NCBI GenBank assembly: GCA_934748015.1
Contig: CAKVHF010000002.1
Coordinates: 202,386 to 266,385 of the forward strand
Source of the DNA: an uncultured Clostridia bacterium
GTDB taxonomy: Bacteria; Bacillota; Clostridia; Christensenellales; UBA1242
Length of the DNA: 64,000 bases
Direction of reading: 5' to 3'
Notes under the pieces: generated by a model
Told to the model about the DNA's origin: nothing
Seen by the model: only the letters and a program-made list of their open reading frames with translations
Database searches by the model: none
In this document: positions 12,001 to 17,528 of the stretch, piece after piece
Position numbering within the stretch: the stretch's first letter is position 1
How the letters are laid out: every line of letters begins with the position of its first letter
Position numbers and translations under genes: made by a program

Positions 12001-13491
12001 GGTGGTATTATTGGTAAAACAAGATGTTCAGTAATAGAATATTGTGATAATAACGCAAGTATACAAGGTGTCGTTGCACAATATGTAGGTGGTATTGCTG
12101 GTAACTTCAACGGAAGGTTGATAAAAAAATGTAATAATGCGGCAACAGGAATTATTTCTGGAGAAATCGCATACGCTGGTGGTATTGTAGGACTAAGCAA
12201 TATCGGTGGTATAATACAATGTAATAACTCAGGTAATATTTCAAGTACTCGTGAGAGTAATGTAGGTGGTATTGTTGGATTGTCACAGAACAACTATAAA
12301 ACTACTATTGCCAATGGAAGATATTTATGGGATGATGGTACATTATACATCAATGGCTGTATCAATAAAGGTATTATAAGTGCTGAAGCATCCGGAACTG
12401 CAAGTAATGCAGGCGGTATAGCAGGCAGAATTGCCAATACTGGTAAAGTTGGTGGCTGTACCAACAACGGTAGTGTTACTGCTATAGGCAATGCAGGTGG
12501 TATAGTCGGTTTGGCATCTGGTGGATATGCTGATCACAAAGATGACAATGTTATAGAAATCGATAATAGCAAAAACATAAATGCTACAATAACAGGTTCA
12601 AGTGATACTATAACAGGTTCTGGTAATAATAGTTGGGCTGCTGGTATAATTGGTTACGTGTTCAATGAATATAACGAATATGTAACAATTAATGATAATT
12701 GTACTAACAGTGGCAGAATTGAAGCTCCAGCTGGACAGAATGACGAAATCTACAACCCTAGACTGACATTGACATTTGCTGTTAAAAACAATCAAAAGAC
12801 AATTGTTAATACAACATCTGGTGCAGAAGATGCATTCTCGCTAAGTACATCAAATGCACGTGATGTGTTTGGAGGCAAAACTGAGTTTAAATTAGGTTCA
12901 GCGTCTGCTATAGGCAAAGAGTCAGATTGTTATTCTGTAAAAATCTCTGGAAGCAACAAGGTTATAGGCAAAGTACCTAATGGAAGCGGTGGATACACTT
13001 ATACCTATGCTACATTGAGTTTCGTTATTAACAAGAAAAATGGTGATACATATTCTAATGTATATATGTTAAAAGTTGATGGCAATGCGAAACCGGGTAC
13101 TTATGAAGTAGGTGAAAATGTTGATCTACATGAAAATATGAACGGCGTTGTTACTTCAAAATCTATAGAGATATTGTGTACTTATAATTATTATGAAGCG
13201 AGCGAAAAAGAAGCTTCGCACTCACCAACAAGTCACCATGTTCATTCTCATAGTGGTAGTTGCTATACACCAAATGCAGATGGTACTGGTAGTACTCTGA
13301 CATGTGGACAATCAGAATATGATACTTGTGATGGATCGTATGTAAAAGTGACGACAGCTGCTGGATTCTATCCTTCACAGCCTGAAAGCTCTGACTCTGA
13401 TTCCTGTAAGTATGGTGGATGTACAGTAAGTGCAGAAACAAAAGGTAAATTGGTGAGAAATCTAGGTTCTGAATATTTCTCTTGGACATAA
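1..13491 (+). CDS. giant GGIVG-repeat (GLUG-type) surface protein, 5' end outside window
   Basis: The reading frame is open from base 1 to the TAA at 13489-13491, so this is the C-terminal 4,496 residues of a larger protein. A GTG at 61 is internal, because residues before it (IGGVLGQ) already match the repeat. Most of the protein is beta-solenoid-like repeats of about 25-50 residues centred on G-G-I-V-G. The arrays are separated by lead-in modules of the GLUG-family type: a TPEQLAFIGYLN helix, then DIDLAG-W-PIG, then F-GTF-GGG (near 1,500-1,660, and degenerate copies near 3,230-3,560 and 5,540-5,850), with W...YPVL closing motifs. The C-terminus has a His/Cys module (HxHSGSCY, LTCG, CKYGGC) and no LPxTG motif or final membrane segment. 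Such proteins are normally secreted adhesins. The export signal, ligand and anchoring mode cannot be seen. Confidence 0.9.
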   Translation, partial: VKIYDENKTIGGVLGQSSAEVGLSVDKYPTATFGKATYYNAELFPYSNYYGQTLGTSDMLYNVNNQTFVEKYNLDENKWTQGDNQYPLLVWEDTIQAIGSKQNPKVLTKEDVDQTNGNIKNAGNAYIITDKYLPSQVNTNSNIFYFKNEIEKNSGDSVQLFEDIDANSIVIGVTTTQLNSGDIIIAKNNNGIIMSTTNRYNSSSKYGDIVVAKTNKGVIFAYNDENKNSADRSNIVDENNGLISNSVIYTTQLNTKIGKITLSKVVYNGIENGKTLNNDILTISGIYDTYFKQDGTMNENIAYVDSLGNSKVFEYINYSRGNDYATDVSRFIRSTGNTFTLDFDNIWVMFTVDGMSNEDKTLRNLGAPMLRSELKLTAGKWYYRDMDLYDYEFNYYNASSTSSLYPTDISYTKVQNYRNSKGMYQNYMWIYSVPPLTNTENYHLFWTEEYNGKKYLEGIDKVNVLDKLNDGLAEDRQIKLITTNINKGAGAEVNAITEIRVATPEQLAFIGYLNNTGLVNFAGITITVVADIDLAGKLWTPIGTDANPFRGTFNGGGYNQESGSMKIQHTISNINVIASDVAGLFGYVEASNDNVSTNLFNVSLNKGLVIATDPNVNDSDPNKWDVATFGGKAGALVGVARSAGGVDCNIDFVVTRTNDFEMSSVSSYEANDLTSKYIFSNGEQYEMTNISANGSLESNAYYLIQSRAVGSTEIRYKVTDPAGVTADPDTKIKNIYVAILDTKGGTKGSDIGITNTENAGKTFRIEQIGADCDVMIKKDEIDDRQNTLQIVGANVGGIVGYATNTDTSGTGKVYVTRVENNTFVYSYTGVIDTNSINYAGGIVGISRCMLEVSIADNQGEVYGHRAGGIVGGVFGDLRIDNTYNSNGDDTVNKNAVNITKYDIGAKSGYAGAFVGYYGYTGEIKDVVIKESYTSTGNTSLVGGYYDINAVNGKISSSVTFYKNVYYLNVNTLDDDITRITGASKFGRILGDTDKVAESEIYLRDETFFTDKQFDNFAWGSIWNRDSSNNAYPVLMFAAGYWIDFATLPDVSVSTGTTQITKRTDVFDGSLDAFEVTWYNSSDTFVINRTSQLAWIARMVNLGFTFEGKTIQINTSALNFSGKIWVSIGYSDADLVDNAGVLANIARYNGGNYTYDSALKFQGGKNDSTFDLDPNGTKLYRPFMGTLQSAVMDNGKTVDIAFNNVRAVSFMAYYLAVNAKSEAFYYKSIIADSNNNNNTNEYSKYSGLFGCTNSASISNISIGTGQITETVDGVKYVGGLVGHAINTDINNVSTSLSIRYSVGTSEGTGQKTYYAGGHIGGVIGYAEYSGKETFTLSNIKGNGDNQANILVDTGSYIGGIVGRLVINDIVNNVIINNLHSSYSITHNFKFDGDKGASSYIGGIAGSVEVTNSKILLLNNTTYRGTIIDTTAAISITVKYNKDYKDESTSYIGGLYGNISGEKDHKVYIAGAETYIDINIGENNSSVNSSNIGGLIGSASNIVMTSVYDKELKTVGFADITTEGPIIKTLKDAFGGNAKITNPSNKDQEQDNEKAFGYKFNYYDRRVSDIQATRAFDHEVRLGRGKITIYSNATSNIGGVVGDGYNTIIRGLVDADVEDGYYNTYNIWLTNLIHLDIKSDEVNNVGGVVGSLNPQPASGTNTETYVDNYIKLFMNKNMIDIARINTSTSYTANYVGAIVGNAGNIMLQGVWNRDSGVTHPNANDPTLQGEFNAHLYIAKDLNSSNIGSIVGYINKGYILEVENDSDMYNNSYLVINQISGTSSTNVVIRNTKNRTGGSEYAYTDNVNDSSVWNQNGVGTGNPTDILLFAIPEDKLTYNDTNKCFEIYKQLDYLTLQKLQSMRSGGIKNLIDSGDTNLYQIVPNVSKHASGQYAYLNTDKFNFVLKSNIEIKTKTLNPLGSTHFPFAGFVWGNERKNALLSSVVREIKYSGNGNDDNCKLKTLDMVNYGLFGVVSGNDIHSIKVVYVHAQTANTATQTASPIIARVIGDGMTIDSVTLENGNTFTANADYMGGIVGFVDVDNNKVVTINQCNIGGLPVATSGTGINLTNKSATGSTGGIVGAEKSENRVEITNCRVGTDSANGIKVTIIGGQKLGGIIGAMNNSGSKIESSNIYNTTIQLYGIDSTPRYDVGMIAGFVNGSVNKVASNLCTINTIQGTTTTAIDVNIGGVAGYVSGAANIGKASQNKISNFAINNSSNLASGSVITAKTLHIGGMFGYVNGITATNNVVNNKVTYINGTGIDVSANAETMYVGGLTSIVDLGNTGILQNNNNVSIDKVIIINTNDTATYVGGLAGAVQSIGSTDVVEVKDFGGIGNNNNTAKSVQGINITVTANNAYVGGVTGMANNATIGNGTDQIAVTNNIITISGSGNDAVVGGIVGLTTGGKVTINSVAVSGVGQQSKLIGNSINKTYVGGIVGRVDITTTIDTATTDNVAITSDNGANTTNWYAGGIVGGAVAGALNITGATIINNTIQSTNTATGSSNHGSLGGVIGQVATSVTIEITSINKNTLNAGYNNGANVGVVAGVVVKDYTLAVDNTDLSVIGENEVTIGYSVGGLLGEVNGTATFRANSVGGTLTATGMYLGGTIGTITSTGTVEFAGDTLTVNVANYTLTVSGSNNNATGGFAIGKVAGGKVNTTTDNTIKGITVQGDNVARNPKLLQSSTNDQVSSLGGVIGCVNVDTTVTNPINLITLSNLSATAVNINYSKGTGANSSTVEIGGIVGGSNVGLTINTIEASSITMSACAGNVGGIIGSVGNTTTVTGMTISGNTINSSTNAGGIAGTVNAGLTINSITNNSFKSITIKGSTNAGGLFGLYSSGTTEFKNCNTLSNEMTITATDNAGGIAGEFEAGTINFSGNSLTIGDAGSTFEAKNAGVVFGSAEGSVNGTGINDITVTAGTVIADTNGGGAIGDNHSDINNITVEGVTISGDNAGGIIGSNSAVVTTATAEECIIKGKNNAGGIAGISSADLTTVTLNNCSIVSNDNAGGILGTADGSVTISEITINQRDDEMILKSSSGNTEGNKGGIIGVVTGGNVTISNIANAIDVIISNANNAGGMVGAITGGSLEITGGTTLQINNVKITNSTNAGGVVGYIDDATLNVSSYTTLTGGEISITDAGHAGGIAGQVVNGTIDTNSVATIDNKMTITSNIAGGIVGSINNSTIKFASDSINIGNSGTTITASGNNSNLGLAIGQIAGGSKVNSNDDRNINNIHITGGNIGSITGSTAASIGGVIGTIVKTEEGEIFKLSGNTITGSITIGTSAVVGGILGSAQDGIAIEFGDVSAGTDEIGGTKPDGNKYGVTINGANGTIGGYVGSVDKLTLANRINTELTISGSASIVGGLVGKVCRGSISNCTNSAQVTSTSTASSVGGVVGLVSCIKGATDTMTISNCKNENIVNNGTSTGGIVGTVECGAGTVTISSCENKGAISNGISIGGIVGKAIMFNALTGVSGGRLVMIDNTNNANITATGTDSSAGGILGEGVIVSKEDGARKPYKNSDIDITTEITKITGNTDNNSNDLTAKSIIAIYTTSPKSIDTSIVTGAKWIGGVVGKVDVNLNDNSEDNTNIKQNYITAYIAGYINGVSHTATADTQFLGGIAGELRTGLVNNCSNTAVLTGSTTTQFVGGIVGRLNGRLIANCTNSGAITGKMAGSYGGISGCNTIGGIIGTATNYTTNSGTITGGKESDIGGITGKTGSKEASRTIDGKTSDITFEWDQVGVKYCNNTGAIANCEANNAGGIVGQLIGGDVTDCVNSKDVGSVGDKLNKNVGGIVGCFWVMDNTYSYESRVNNNTNNKSVYSNSKAGGIVGYAQLGRNSKSPEDKGESYPSRLWICNNNIADSIVISAKNSGAITYAGGILGHGSITDGYNFAKDQGKNGEYKAIATPESNESSKAIITVTGGSSTNKTQIGSNVSIKATTVGGIVGMIDTERAVNNDDAEKDIKDNYILGYVAFFENNAKLSVETLSSTDALGNPTKLGVAGGIIGKTRCSVIEYCDNNASIQGVVAQYVGGIAGNFNGRLIKKCNNAATGIISGEIAYAGGIVGLSNIGGIIQCNNSGNISSTRESNVGGIVGLSQNNYKTTIANGRYLWDDGTLYINGCINKGIISAEASGTASNAGGIAGRIANTGKVGGCTNNGSVTAIGNAGGIVGLASGGYADHKDDNVIEIDNSKNINATITGSSDTITGSGNNSWAAGIIGYVFNEYNEYVTINDNCTNSGRIEAPAGQNDEIYNPRLTLTFAVKNNQKTIVNTTSGAEDAFSLSTSNARDVFGGKTEFKLGSASAIGKESDCYSVKISGSNKVIGKVPNGSGGYTYTYATLSFVINKKNGDTYSNVYMLKVDGNAKPGTYEVGENVDLHENMNGVVTSKSIEILCTYNYYEASEKEASHSPTSHHVHSHSGSCYTPNADGTGSTLTCGQSEYDTCDGSYVKVTTAAGFYPSQPESSDSDSCKYGGCTVSAETKGKLVRNLGSEYFSWT

Positions 13492-13522
13492 TAGGAATGA
13501 ACAAGTAAGGTTTGTGTAAGTT

Positions 13523-13560
13523 AAGGCTTTGTGTTGTTATGCCAAAGCCTTGGCTTGCTT
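13523..13560 (+). terminator. hairpin after giant surface gene
   Basis: A 9-bp perfect stem (AAGGCTTTG / CAAAGCCTT, loop 11 nt) starts 31 bases after the giant gene's stop. The following bases are T-rich but not a clean T-run, so it may be a weak terminator or a 3'-end stabiliser. The stronger terminator follows at 13691. Confidence 0.45.
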
Positions 13561-13690
13561 AACTAGCATGAATCAATTATGTTCATTGGAAAGCGGTGAT
13601 AATACTGCTGGAGTAATCTGATGTGATGTTTACGACAAGTTGTTGCAACATGGTGCTGTGATGGCTTGAGATAGACAGCACATGAAAAGT

Positions 13691-13734
13691 TAAAAAAATC
13701 CCTATTACTTTTGTAAGGTAGTAGGGATTTTTTT
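13691..13734 (+). terminator. strong rho-independent terminator
   Basis: The A-run and CCCTATTAC pair with GTAGTAGGG and the following T7 (one G-T wobble), giving a long stem with a short loop. The A-run before and the T-run after make it potentially bidirectional. It ends the giant-gene transcript. The 130 bases between the two hairpins hold no gene that I can support. Confidence 0.85.
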
Positions 13735-13744
13735 GGTCGTTAGA

Positions 13745-13774
13745 TTGACATGGGTGGTGAATGTAGGGTACAAT
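13745..13774 (+). promoter_or_regulatory. sigma-A-type promoter
   Basis: TTGACA (13745-13750), an 18-bp spacer and TACAAT (13769-13774). It lies directly after the terminator and about 90 bases before the HExxH protein gene, which therefore looks like a monocistronic unit. Confidence 0.65.
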
Positions 13775-13873
13775 ATATAATAAGAAATGTGTGTAAAATG
13801 TAGATAATAGTAAGTGATTTACGGCAAAGATTAAGAGAAATTGTTACAAAAAGCACAAAAGGAAATGGGAAAT

Positions 13874-15010
13874 ATGGCAAAAAAGATAACTACAAATGCG
13901 TTGAATCTAGCAAAACAGATTGTCAAGTGGAATTATGACAAAGAAAAGGGCTTGAGAGATGAGCAAGTTGCATTGATTACTGCTTATGGCATGAATTATC
14001 TAAGTAGCAGGTATGATGTTTCGGGAAAAAACATCAATGTAGATACAGGAGCCAAGAACAAAATACGTTCTAGAGATTCGGGGTCTTATAGTTTGTGGGA
14101 TGATAATATCAAGATCAGTAATCGTGTGACCAGTACTAGACATGATTATGGAAACGATCTTATTACACTATTTCATGAGACATTTCATTTTGGACAGACC
14201 AAAGGCAAGAATGAGAATGGAAACATGTATAGCAACAAGTCATATTTGTTTAATAGTTCCTTTCCAGACTTTGTAGTAAGAGCAGTTCGTGGCGGTGGAA
14301 TATATAACGGCTTGACCGAGAAGAGGTTGATATATTCCGAAGAGATGACTAGAGAAAAGGCTGAAGATTATGTAAAAGCAAAGTATAATCTTGATCCTGC
14401 AGAAGTAGGGGCAAAGGACTTCAGTTACGAGGCTGTGCAGTCCATACTGGATATGTACAATGATAACCCAAAAGCTTTCCTTGATGGTGGAGTGATGGAG
14501 AATATTAACACCAAGAGGAATATTGCCACTATTGAGAGTGAGTTGAAACAAGAGAAGTCTCTGGATATGTATCGCCGAAAGAGAGCAGAAAAAGAAATAG
14601 CCAATTATGATGATTATTATTGTGGTTTGGTAGAAAAATTTAGAACAAACATAACTCAAAAAGACGATATGGACGGCATGAGTGTGCTTGATCATATGGC
14701 AAAAATGAAGTCTGATGATTTAAAAAAATTTGAAAAAGACAACGGTGATGTGTATTCGTTTGTATTTCAGGGTTTGGTTATTGATTATGATGAGGAGTTT
14801 GCAAGTGATCTAGTTGATAATTTGCTTGCTCATCCAGGTAGGGCATGGGACAAGAAAGAGGCAACTGTGCTAAATATTGTACGATTTACTAACTACGAGA
14901 TGACAGATCAGCAATTTGATCGATTGGAGCGTATTGAGGCTGTGAGAGGTGGATCGGATATGCTAAAAGAAACAGTGGATCTATTTGGAGATCTAACAAT
15001 AGGAGAATAA
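13874..15010 (+). CDS. HExxH metallopeptidase-like protein of unknown role
   Basis: The encoded protein has about 378 residues. The start is placed at the ATG at 13874 (MAKKITTNA), preceded by AAAGGAAATGGGA; an ATG at 13865 and a TTG at 13841 are in frame upstream. The key feature is LITLFHETFHFGQ, with HETFH encoded at 14174-14188, the zinc-binding and catalytic signature of gluzincin/metzincin-type peptidases. I see no obvious third ligand in a standard spacing. There is no signal peptide or membrane segment, so it is probably cytoplasmic. The C-terminal half is charged and helical. It has its own promoter and terminators on both sides. I do not recognise the family; it could instead be a non-peptidase metal protein. 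The substrate is unknown. Confidence 0.75.
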   Translation: MAKKITTNALNLAKQIVKWNYDKEKGLRDEQVALITAYGMNYLSSRYDVSGKNINVDTGAKNKIRSRDSGSYSLWDDNIKISNRVTSTRHDYGNDLITLFHETFHFGQTKGKNENGNMYSNKSYLFNSSFPDFVVRAVRGGGIYNGLTEKRLIYSEEMTREKAEDYVKAKYNLDPAEVGAKDFSYEAVQSILDMYNDNPKAFLDGGVMENINTKRNIATIESELKQEKSLDMYRRKRAEKEIANYDDYYCGLVEKFRTNITQKDDMDGMSVLDHMAKMKSDDLKKFEKDNGDVYSFVFQGLVIDYDEEFASDLVDNLLAHPGRAWDKKEATVLNIVRFTNYEMTDQQFDRLERIEAVRGGSDMLKETVDLFGDLTIGE

Positions 15011-15023
15011 TATCTTCCAGTCA

Positions 15024-15072
15024 GAAAAAAAGTGTTTGCAATTTTGGTTATAATTTGCAATCACTTTTTTTG
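15024..15072. terminator. bidirectional terminator between convergent genes
   Basis: A7GTG pairs with CACT7, with an inner TTGCAA / TTGCAA pairing. It serves the plus-strand HExxH gene and, read from the other strand, the minus-strand amidase gene. Confidence 0.8.
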
Positions 15073-15086
15073 TATTATAGCGGTTA

Positions 15087-15785
15087 TCAATAGTTGCAAT
15101 TGCCAAAATATCTTATTATGCCACATGTGATTGCATAGGCGATTTTGTTTTGATAATCAGCATTGTTTAGTAGGGTGTCTTCTTCTGGGTTGGTTAGATA
15201 TCCACATTCTACCAACACAGCATGTGATTTAGCCTCTTTTAGGATAAAATAGTCGCCAAAATTGCTGTTTTTTCGGGCGTTAGGTATTTGGGTAATAAAA
15301 GTACTTTGGATAGCATCTGCCAGTGCCTTGCTGGGCTCGTCATCCTCTTGGTAAAACGCTTGTATGCCCATTTGGCTAGAGTTGGGGTAAGAATTGCAGT
15401 GGATGCTTATCACAAAGTCTGTATTGGCATGTCTTATTATATCTATTCTCTTAGCCATGTCGCTAGTCTTATAGTTAGTTGCATTTTCGTCATATAGCCC
15501 GTTTGCATTTTCCCTTGTCATAACAACATTGAAGCCGTAGTTGGTGAGGATAGTCTGCAGTTTTTTTGCGATTTGTAGGTTGATTTCGCTTTCTGCCACA
15601 CCACTGGCTACTCCGCTACAGCCATTATCTCGTCCGCCATGTCCCGCGTCTATGACAATAGTGTAGCCTCGCTTTGGGGTGCTACTGCTTTGCACGACTT
15701 TTGCTATCCCCAGTATTCCAGCCATAACAACAGCAATCACTACAATTATACATATCCATATCCTAACTTTTTTAGTTATTCTCAT
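15087..15785 (-). CDS. N-acetylmuramoyl-L-alanine amidase (Amidase_3, CwlD-type)
   Basis: A cell-wall hydrolase that cleaves the bond between muramic acid and L-alanine of peptidoglycan. The start is the ATG at 15785 (MRITKKVRIW), preceded by AAAAAGGAAAAAT; upstream in-frame codons lack a ribosome binding site. The protein has 232 residues: one N-terminal membrane segment (about 9-29), then a single Amidase_3 domain with zinc ligands and catalytic residues visible as H49 (DAGHGG), E65 (ESEINL), H129 (SIHCN) and E193 (VECGYLTN). Length and single-domain design match CwlD, which makes muramic-lactam in spore cortex; a general or phage-related lysin is less likely because of the membrane anchor. 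It borders the phage-derived region on the opposite strand. Confidence 0.9.
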   Translation of the reverse strand: MRITKKVRIWICIIVVIAVVMAGILGIAKVVQSSSTPKRGYTIVIDAGHGGRDNGCSGVASGVAESEINLQIAKKLQTILTNYGFNVVMTRENANGLYDENATNYKTSDMAKRIDIIRHANTDFVISIHCNSYPNSSQMGIQAFYQEDDEPSKALADAIQSTFITQIPNARKNSNFGDYFILKEAKSHAVLVECGYLTNPEEDTLLNNADYQNKIAYAITCGIIRYFGNCNY

Positions 15786-15958
15786 ATTTTTCCTTTTTTT
15801 ATATTGTTTTAAATTAAAATATTTATATGAGTAATTTATCACAAGTTATGATTTTAAGTAAAATTTGGCACTGTTATTTGAGTTTTAAATTTTTGATGTG
15901 TTAAATTTTAATTGAAATATGTCTAATAAAATTGTTTTACGCTACGAAAGGAGGTTTT

Positions 15959-16384
15959 ATGGAAAAGTGGGAACAAGATATAATAGAGAACAACAAGAAA
16001 ACAGCTATTGAAACAAAAAAAATAAATGATGAAATATTGCAAGTTCCAGATTATTTAAGCAATGATGAGAAGAAAGTGTATAGTGAAATAGTAAGTAAAT
16101 TAAAAGAAAGTATTAAATATAGGTTATCTTATAGTGATGTGGAACTTGTTTGGCAGTATTGTCAACTGAAAATACTTCGCGATAGAGCATGGACGGAATA
16201 CTGCAAAAAACCTGATAGATATATTAGGATAGTAACTGGAATATGTAATGATGGCAAAACTCCAAAAGTAATGGTTAAAGAAAATGAACATTACAAAACG
16301 CTAGTAGATTGCAATAAGCAGTTAGAGAAAATTTTAAAAGATTTGCGATTAACTCCAGAATCTAGGAATAAAAAAAGTTTTTAA
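15959..16384 (+). CDS. phage terminase small subunit, P27 family (probable)
   Basis: 141 residues from the ATG at 15959, preceded by a near-perfect GAAAGGAGG. Terminase small subunits bind phage DNA and hand it to the large subunit for packaging. The charged helical N-terminus, the YLSNDEKKVYSEIV segment, the WQYCQL region and the closing KDLRLTPESR motif are characteristic of P27-type small subunits. No large-subunit gene follows: the next genes are ParB-like and methyltransferase-like, and the only large terminase in the window lies about 6.6 kb away. Composition here (poly-A and AAA/ATA codons) is much more AT-rich than in the giant gene or the capsid module, suggesting a separate, later arrival. 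Confidence 0.75.
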   Translation: MEKWEQDIIENNKKTAIETKKINDEILQVPDYLSNDEKKVYSEIVSKLKESIKYRLSYSDVELVWQYCQLKILRDRAWTEYCKKPDRYIRIVTGICNDGKTPKVMVKENEHYKTLVDCNKQLEKILKDLRLTPESRNKKSF

Positions 16385-16422
16385 AATAATAAAATTTGTT
16401 TTTAAACAACAATGGTGGAAAT

Positions 16423-16965
16423 ATGGAAGAATTAAAAATAGAATATATTGAAATTGAAAAATTAAATCATTATGACAATAATTCAAAAATTCATACAAAG
16501 GATCAAATTGAGCATATAGCAAACTCAATAAAAGAATTTGGATTTAACGATCCATTGGGTATTGCTGGTGAAAATAATATAGTGTTGGAGGGTAATGGAA
16601 GAGTCGAAGCAGCAAAACTGCTTGGAATAAAAAAATTGCCATGTGTTAGACTTGATCATATGTCAAAAGAAGAGCAACAAGCATATGTAATCGCGCACAA
16701 CTCTTTGAATATGGAGACAGGGTTTGATGATGGAGTGTTATATAGAGAATTAAAAAAATTACAAGAATTTGATTTTACTGAATTTGGAATTGATGTCGAT
16801 AAATATTTAAAAACATGTATAAGAGTACAAAAAAAATTATTAAGACCTATAAAAAAAGTACATTATTTAATATCTATTGATATTAACAAAAACGATCAAA
16901 TTGCAAACGAAATAGCAAAAATACAGTGCATAGAAGGGGTTGAAATTGAGTCTACAGCCAATTAA
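16423..16965 (+). CDS. ParB/sulfiredoxin-like domain protein (phage type)
   Basis: 180 residues from the ATG at 16423 (MEELKIEYIEI), preceded by GGTGG. Residues about 5-95 form a ParB N-terminal-like fold: KLNHYDNNSKIHT, then DQIEHIANSIKEFGFNDPLGI, then VLEGNGRVEAAKLLGIKKLPCV, where the G-N-G-R segment corresponds to the conserved nucleotide-binding G-x-x-R box. Phages often carry such proteins beside DNA methyltransferases and terminases; their biochemical role is mostly unproven (CTPase, nuclease or DNA binding). The C-terminal half is lysine/isoleucine-rich and unrecognised. It overlaps the next gene by 20 bases, implying co-translation. Confidence 0.75.
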   Translation: MEELKIEYIEIEKLNHYDNNSKIHTKDQIEHIANSIKEFGFNDPLGIAGENNIVLEGNGRVEAAKLLGIKKLPCVRLDHMSKEEQQAYVIAHNSLNMETGFDDGVLYRELKKLQEFDFTEFGIDVDKYLKTCIRVQKKLLRPIKKVHYLISIDINKNDQIANEIAKIQCIEGVEIESTAN

Positions 16966-17503
16966 AACAGATAATAAATCTATTGCAAATAAAATATTTA
17001 TAAGAAAAGAAGCAATAAAAAATCTTATAGAAGTTAAAGTTTTAGATTTGTTTGCTGGTAGAAATGTTTTATGGGACAATATTAGAACAGACAAATATTT
17101 TGGAATAGATATTGTTTCAAATAAAGGGAAAAATTTAAATATAGATACTAGAAAGATAATTGATTCTATTGATTTAAGTCAGTTTAATGTCATTGATTGT
17201 GATAGTTATGGAATAGCGTTTGATTTATATAAAAAACTTCTAACAAATAAATCTGTAAAAAATGGAACAGTAATTATATATACTTTAATTACAAATGAGT
17301 TTACTAAAATTCAAAATACAGCAAAGGAAGAATTTAATTTTAAATCTTTCTACGATAAAGCACCTTCGTTATTTAATGCAAGGGCAATAGACTTCTTTTA
17401 TGAAATGCTTTCAAACTACGGAGTTAAAGAGGTTTTATATTATGCATTAAGAGATAAATTTAATAAACATTATGGATATTTTGTTATAAAAGATAGGAAA
17501 TAA
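16946..17503 (+). CDS. SAM-dependent methyltransferase-like protein
   Basis: 185 residues from the TTG at 16946. The sequence AGAAGGGG sits six bases upstream, which favours this over the in-frame TTG at 16940. Near residue 33 it has VLDLFAGRNVLWDNI, a Rossmann motif I for S-adenosylmethionine, followed by YFGIDIVSNKG (motif II acidic residue) and FNVIDCDSYGIAF, which sits where motif IV is expected. A classical NPPY/DPPY catalytic motif is absent, so it is not an ordinary adenine or cytosine-N4 DNA methyltransferase. The IDCDSYG segment recalls the D-x-F/Y-G motif of Trm1-like enzymes. The target is unknown. It sits in the same very AT-rich block as the terminase small subunit and ParB-like genes. 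Confidence 0.6.
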   Translation: MSLQPIKTDNKSIANKIFIRKEAIKNLIEVKVLDLFAGRNVLWDNIRTDKYFGIDIVSNKGKNLNIDTRKIIDSIDLSQFNVIDCDSYGIAFDLYKKLLTNKSVKNGTVIIYTLITNEFTKIQNTAKEEFNFKSFYDKAPSLFNARAIDFFYEMLSNYGVKEVLYYALRDKFNKHYGYFVIKDRK

Positions 17504-17528
17504 TCTTGTTGTATGATATAATATATGT

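Noticed and set aside
5900..12700. Short near-repeats that could be taken for a CRISPR array
   Set aside because: They are in-frame codon repeats for G-G-I-V-G; unit length and spacing vary and the sequence codes for protein throughout.
15087..15785. Amidase as the endolysin of the phage module
   Set aside because: It lies on the opposite strand, has an N-terminal membrane anchor and the single-domain form of CwlD, and is separated by a differently composed block; a host role fits better.
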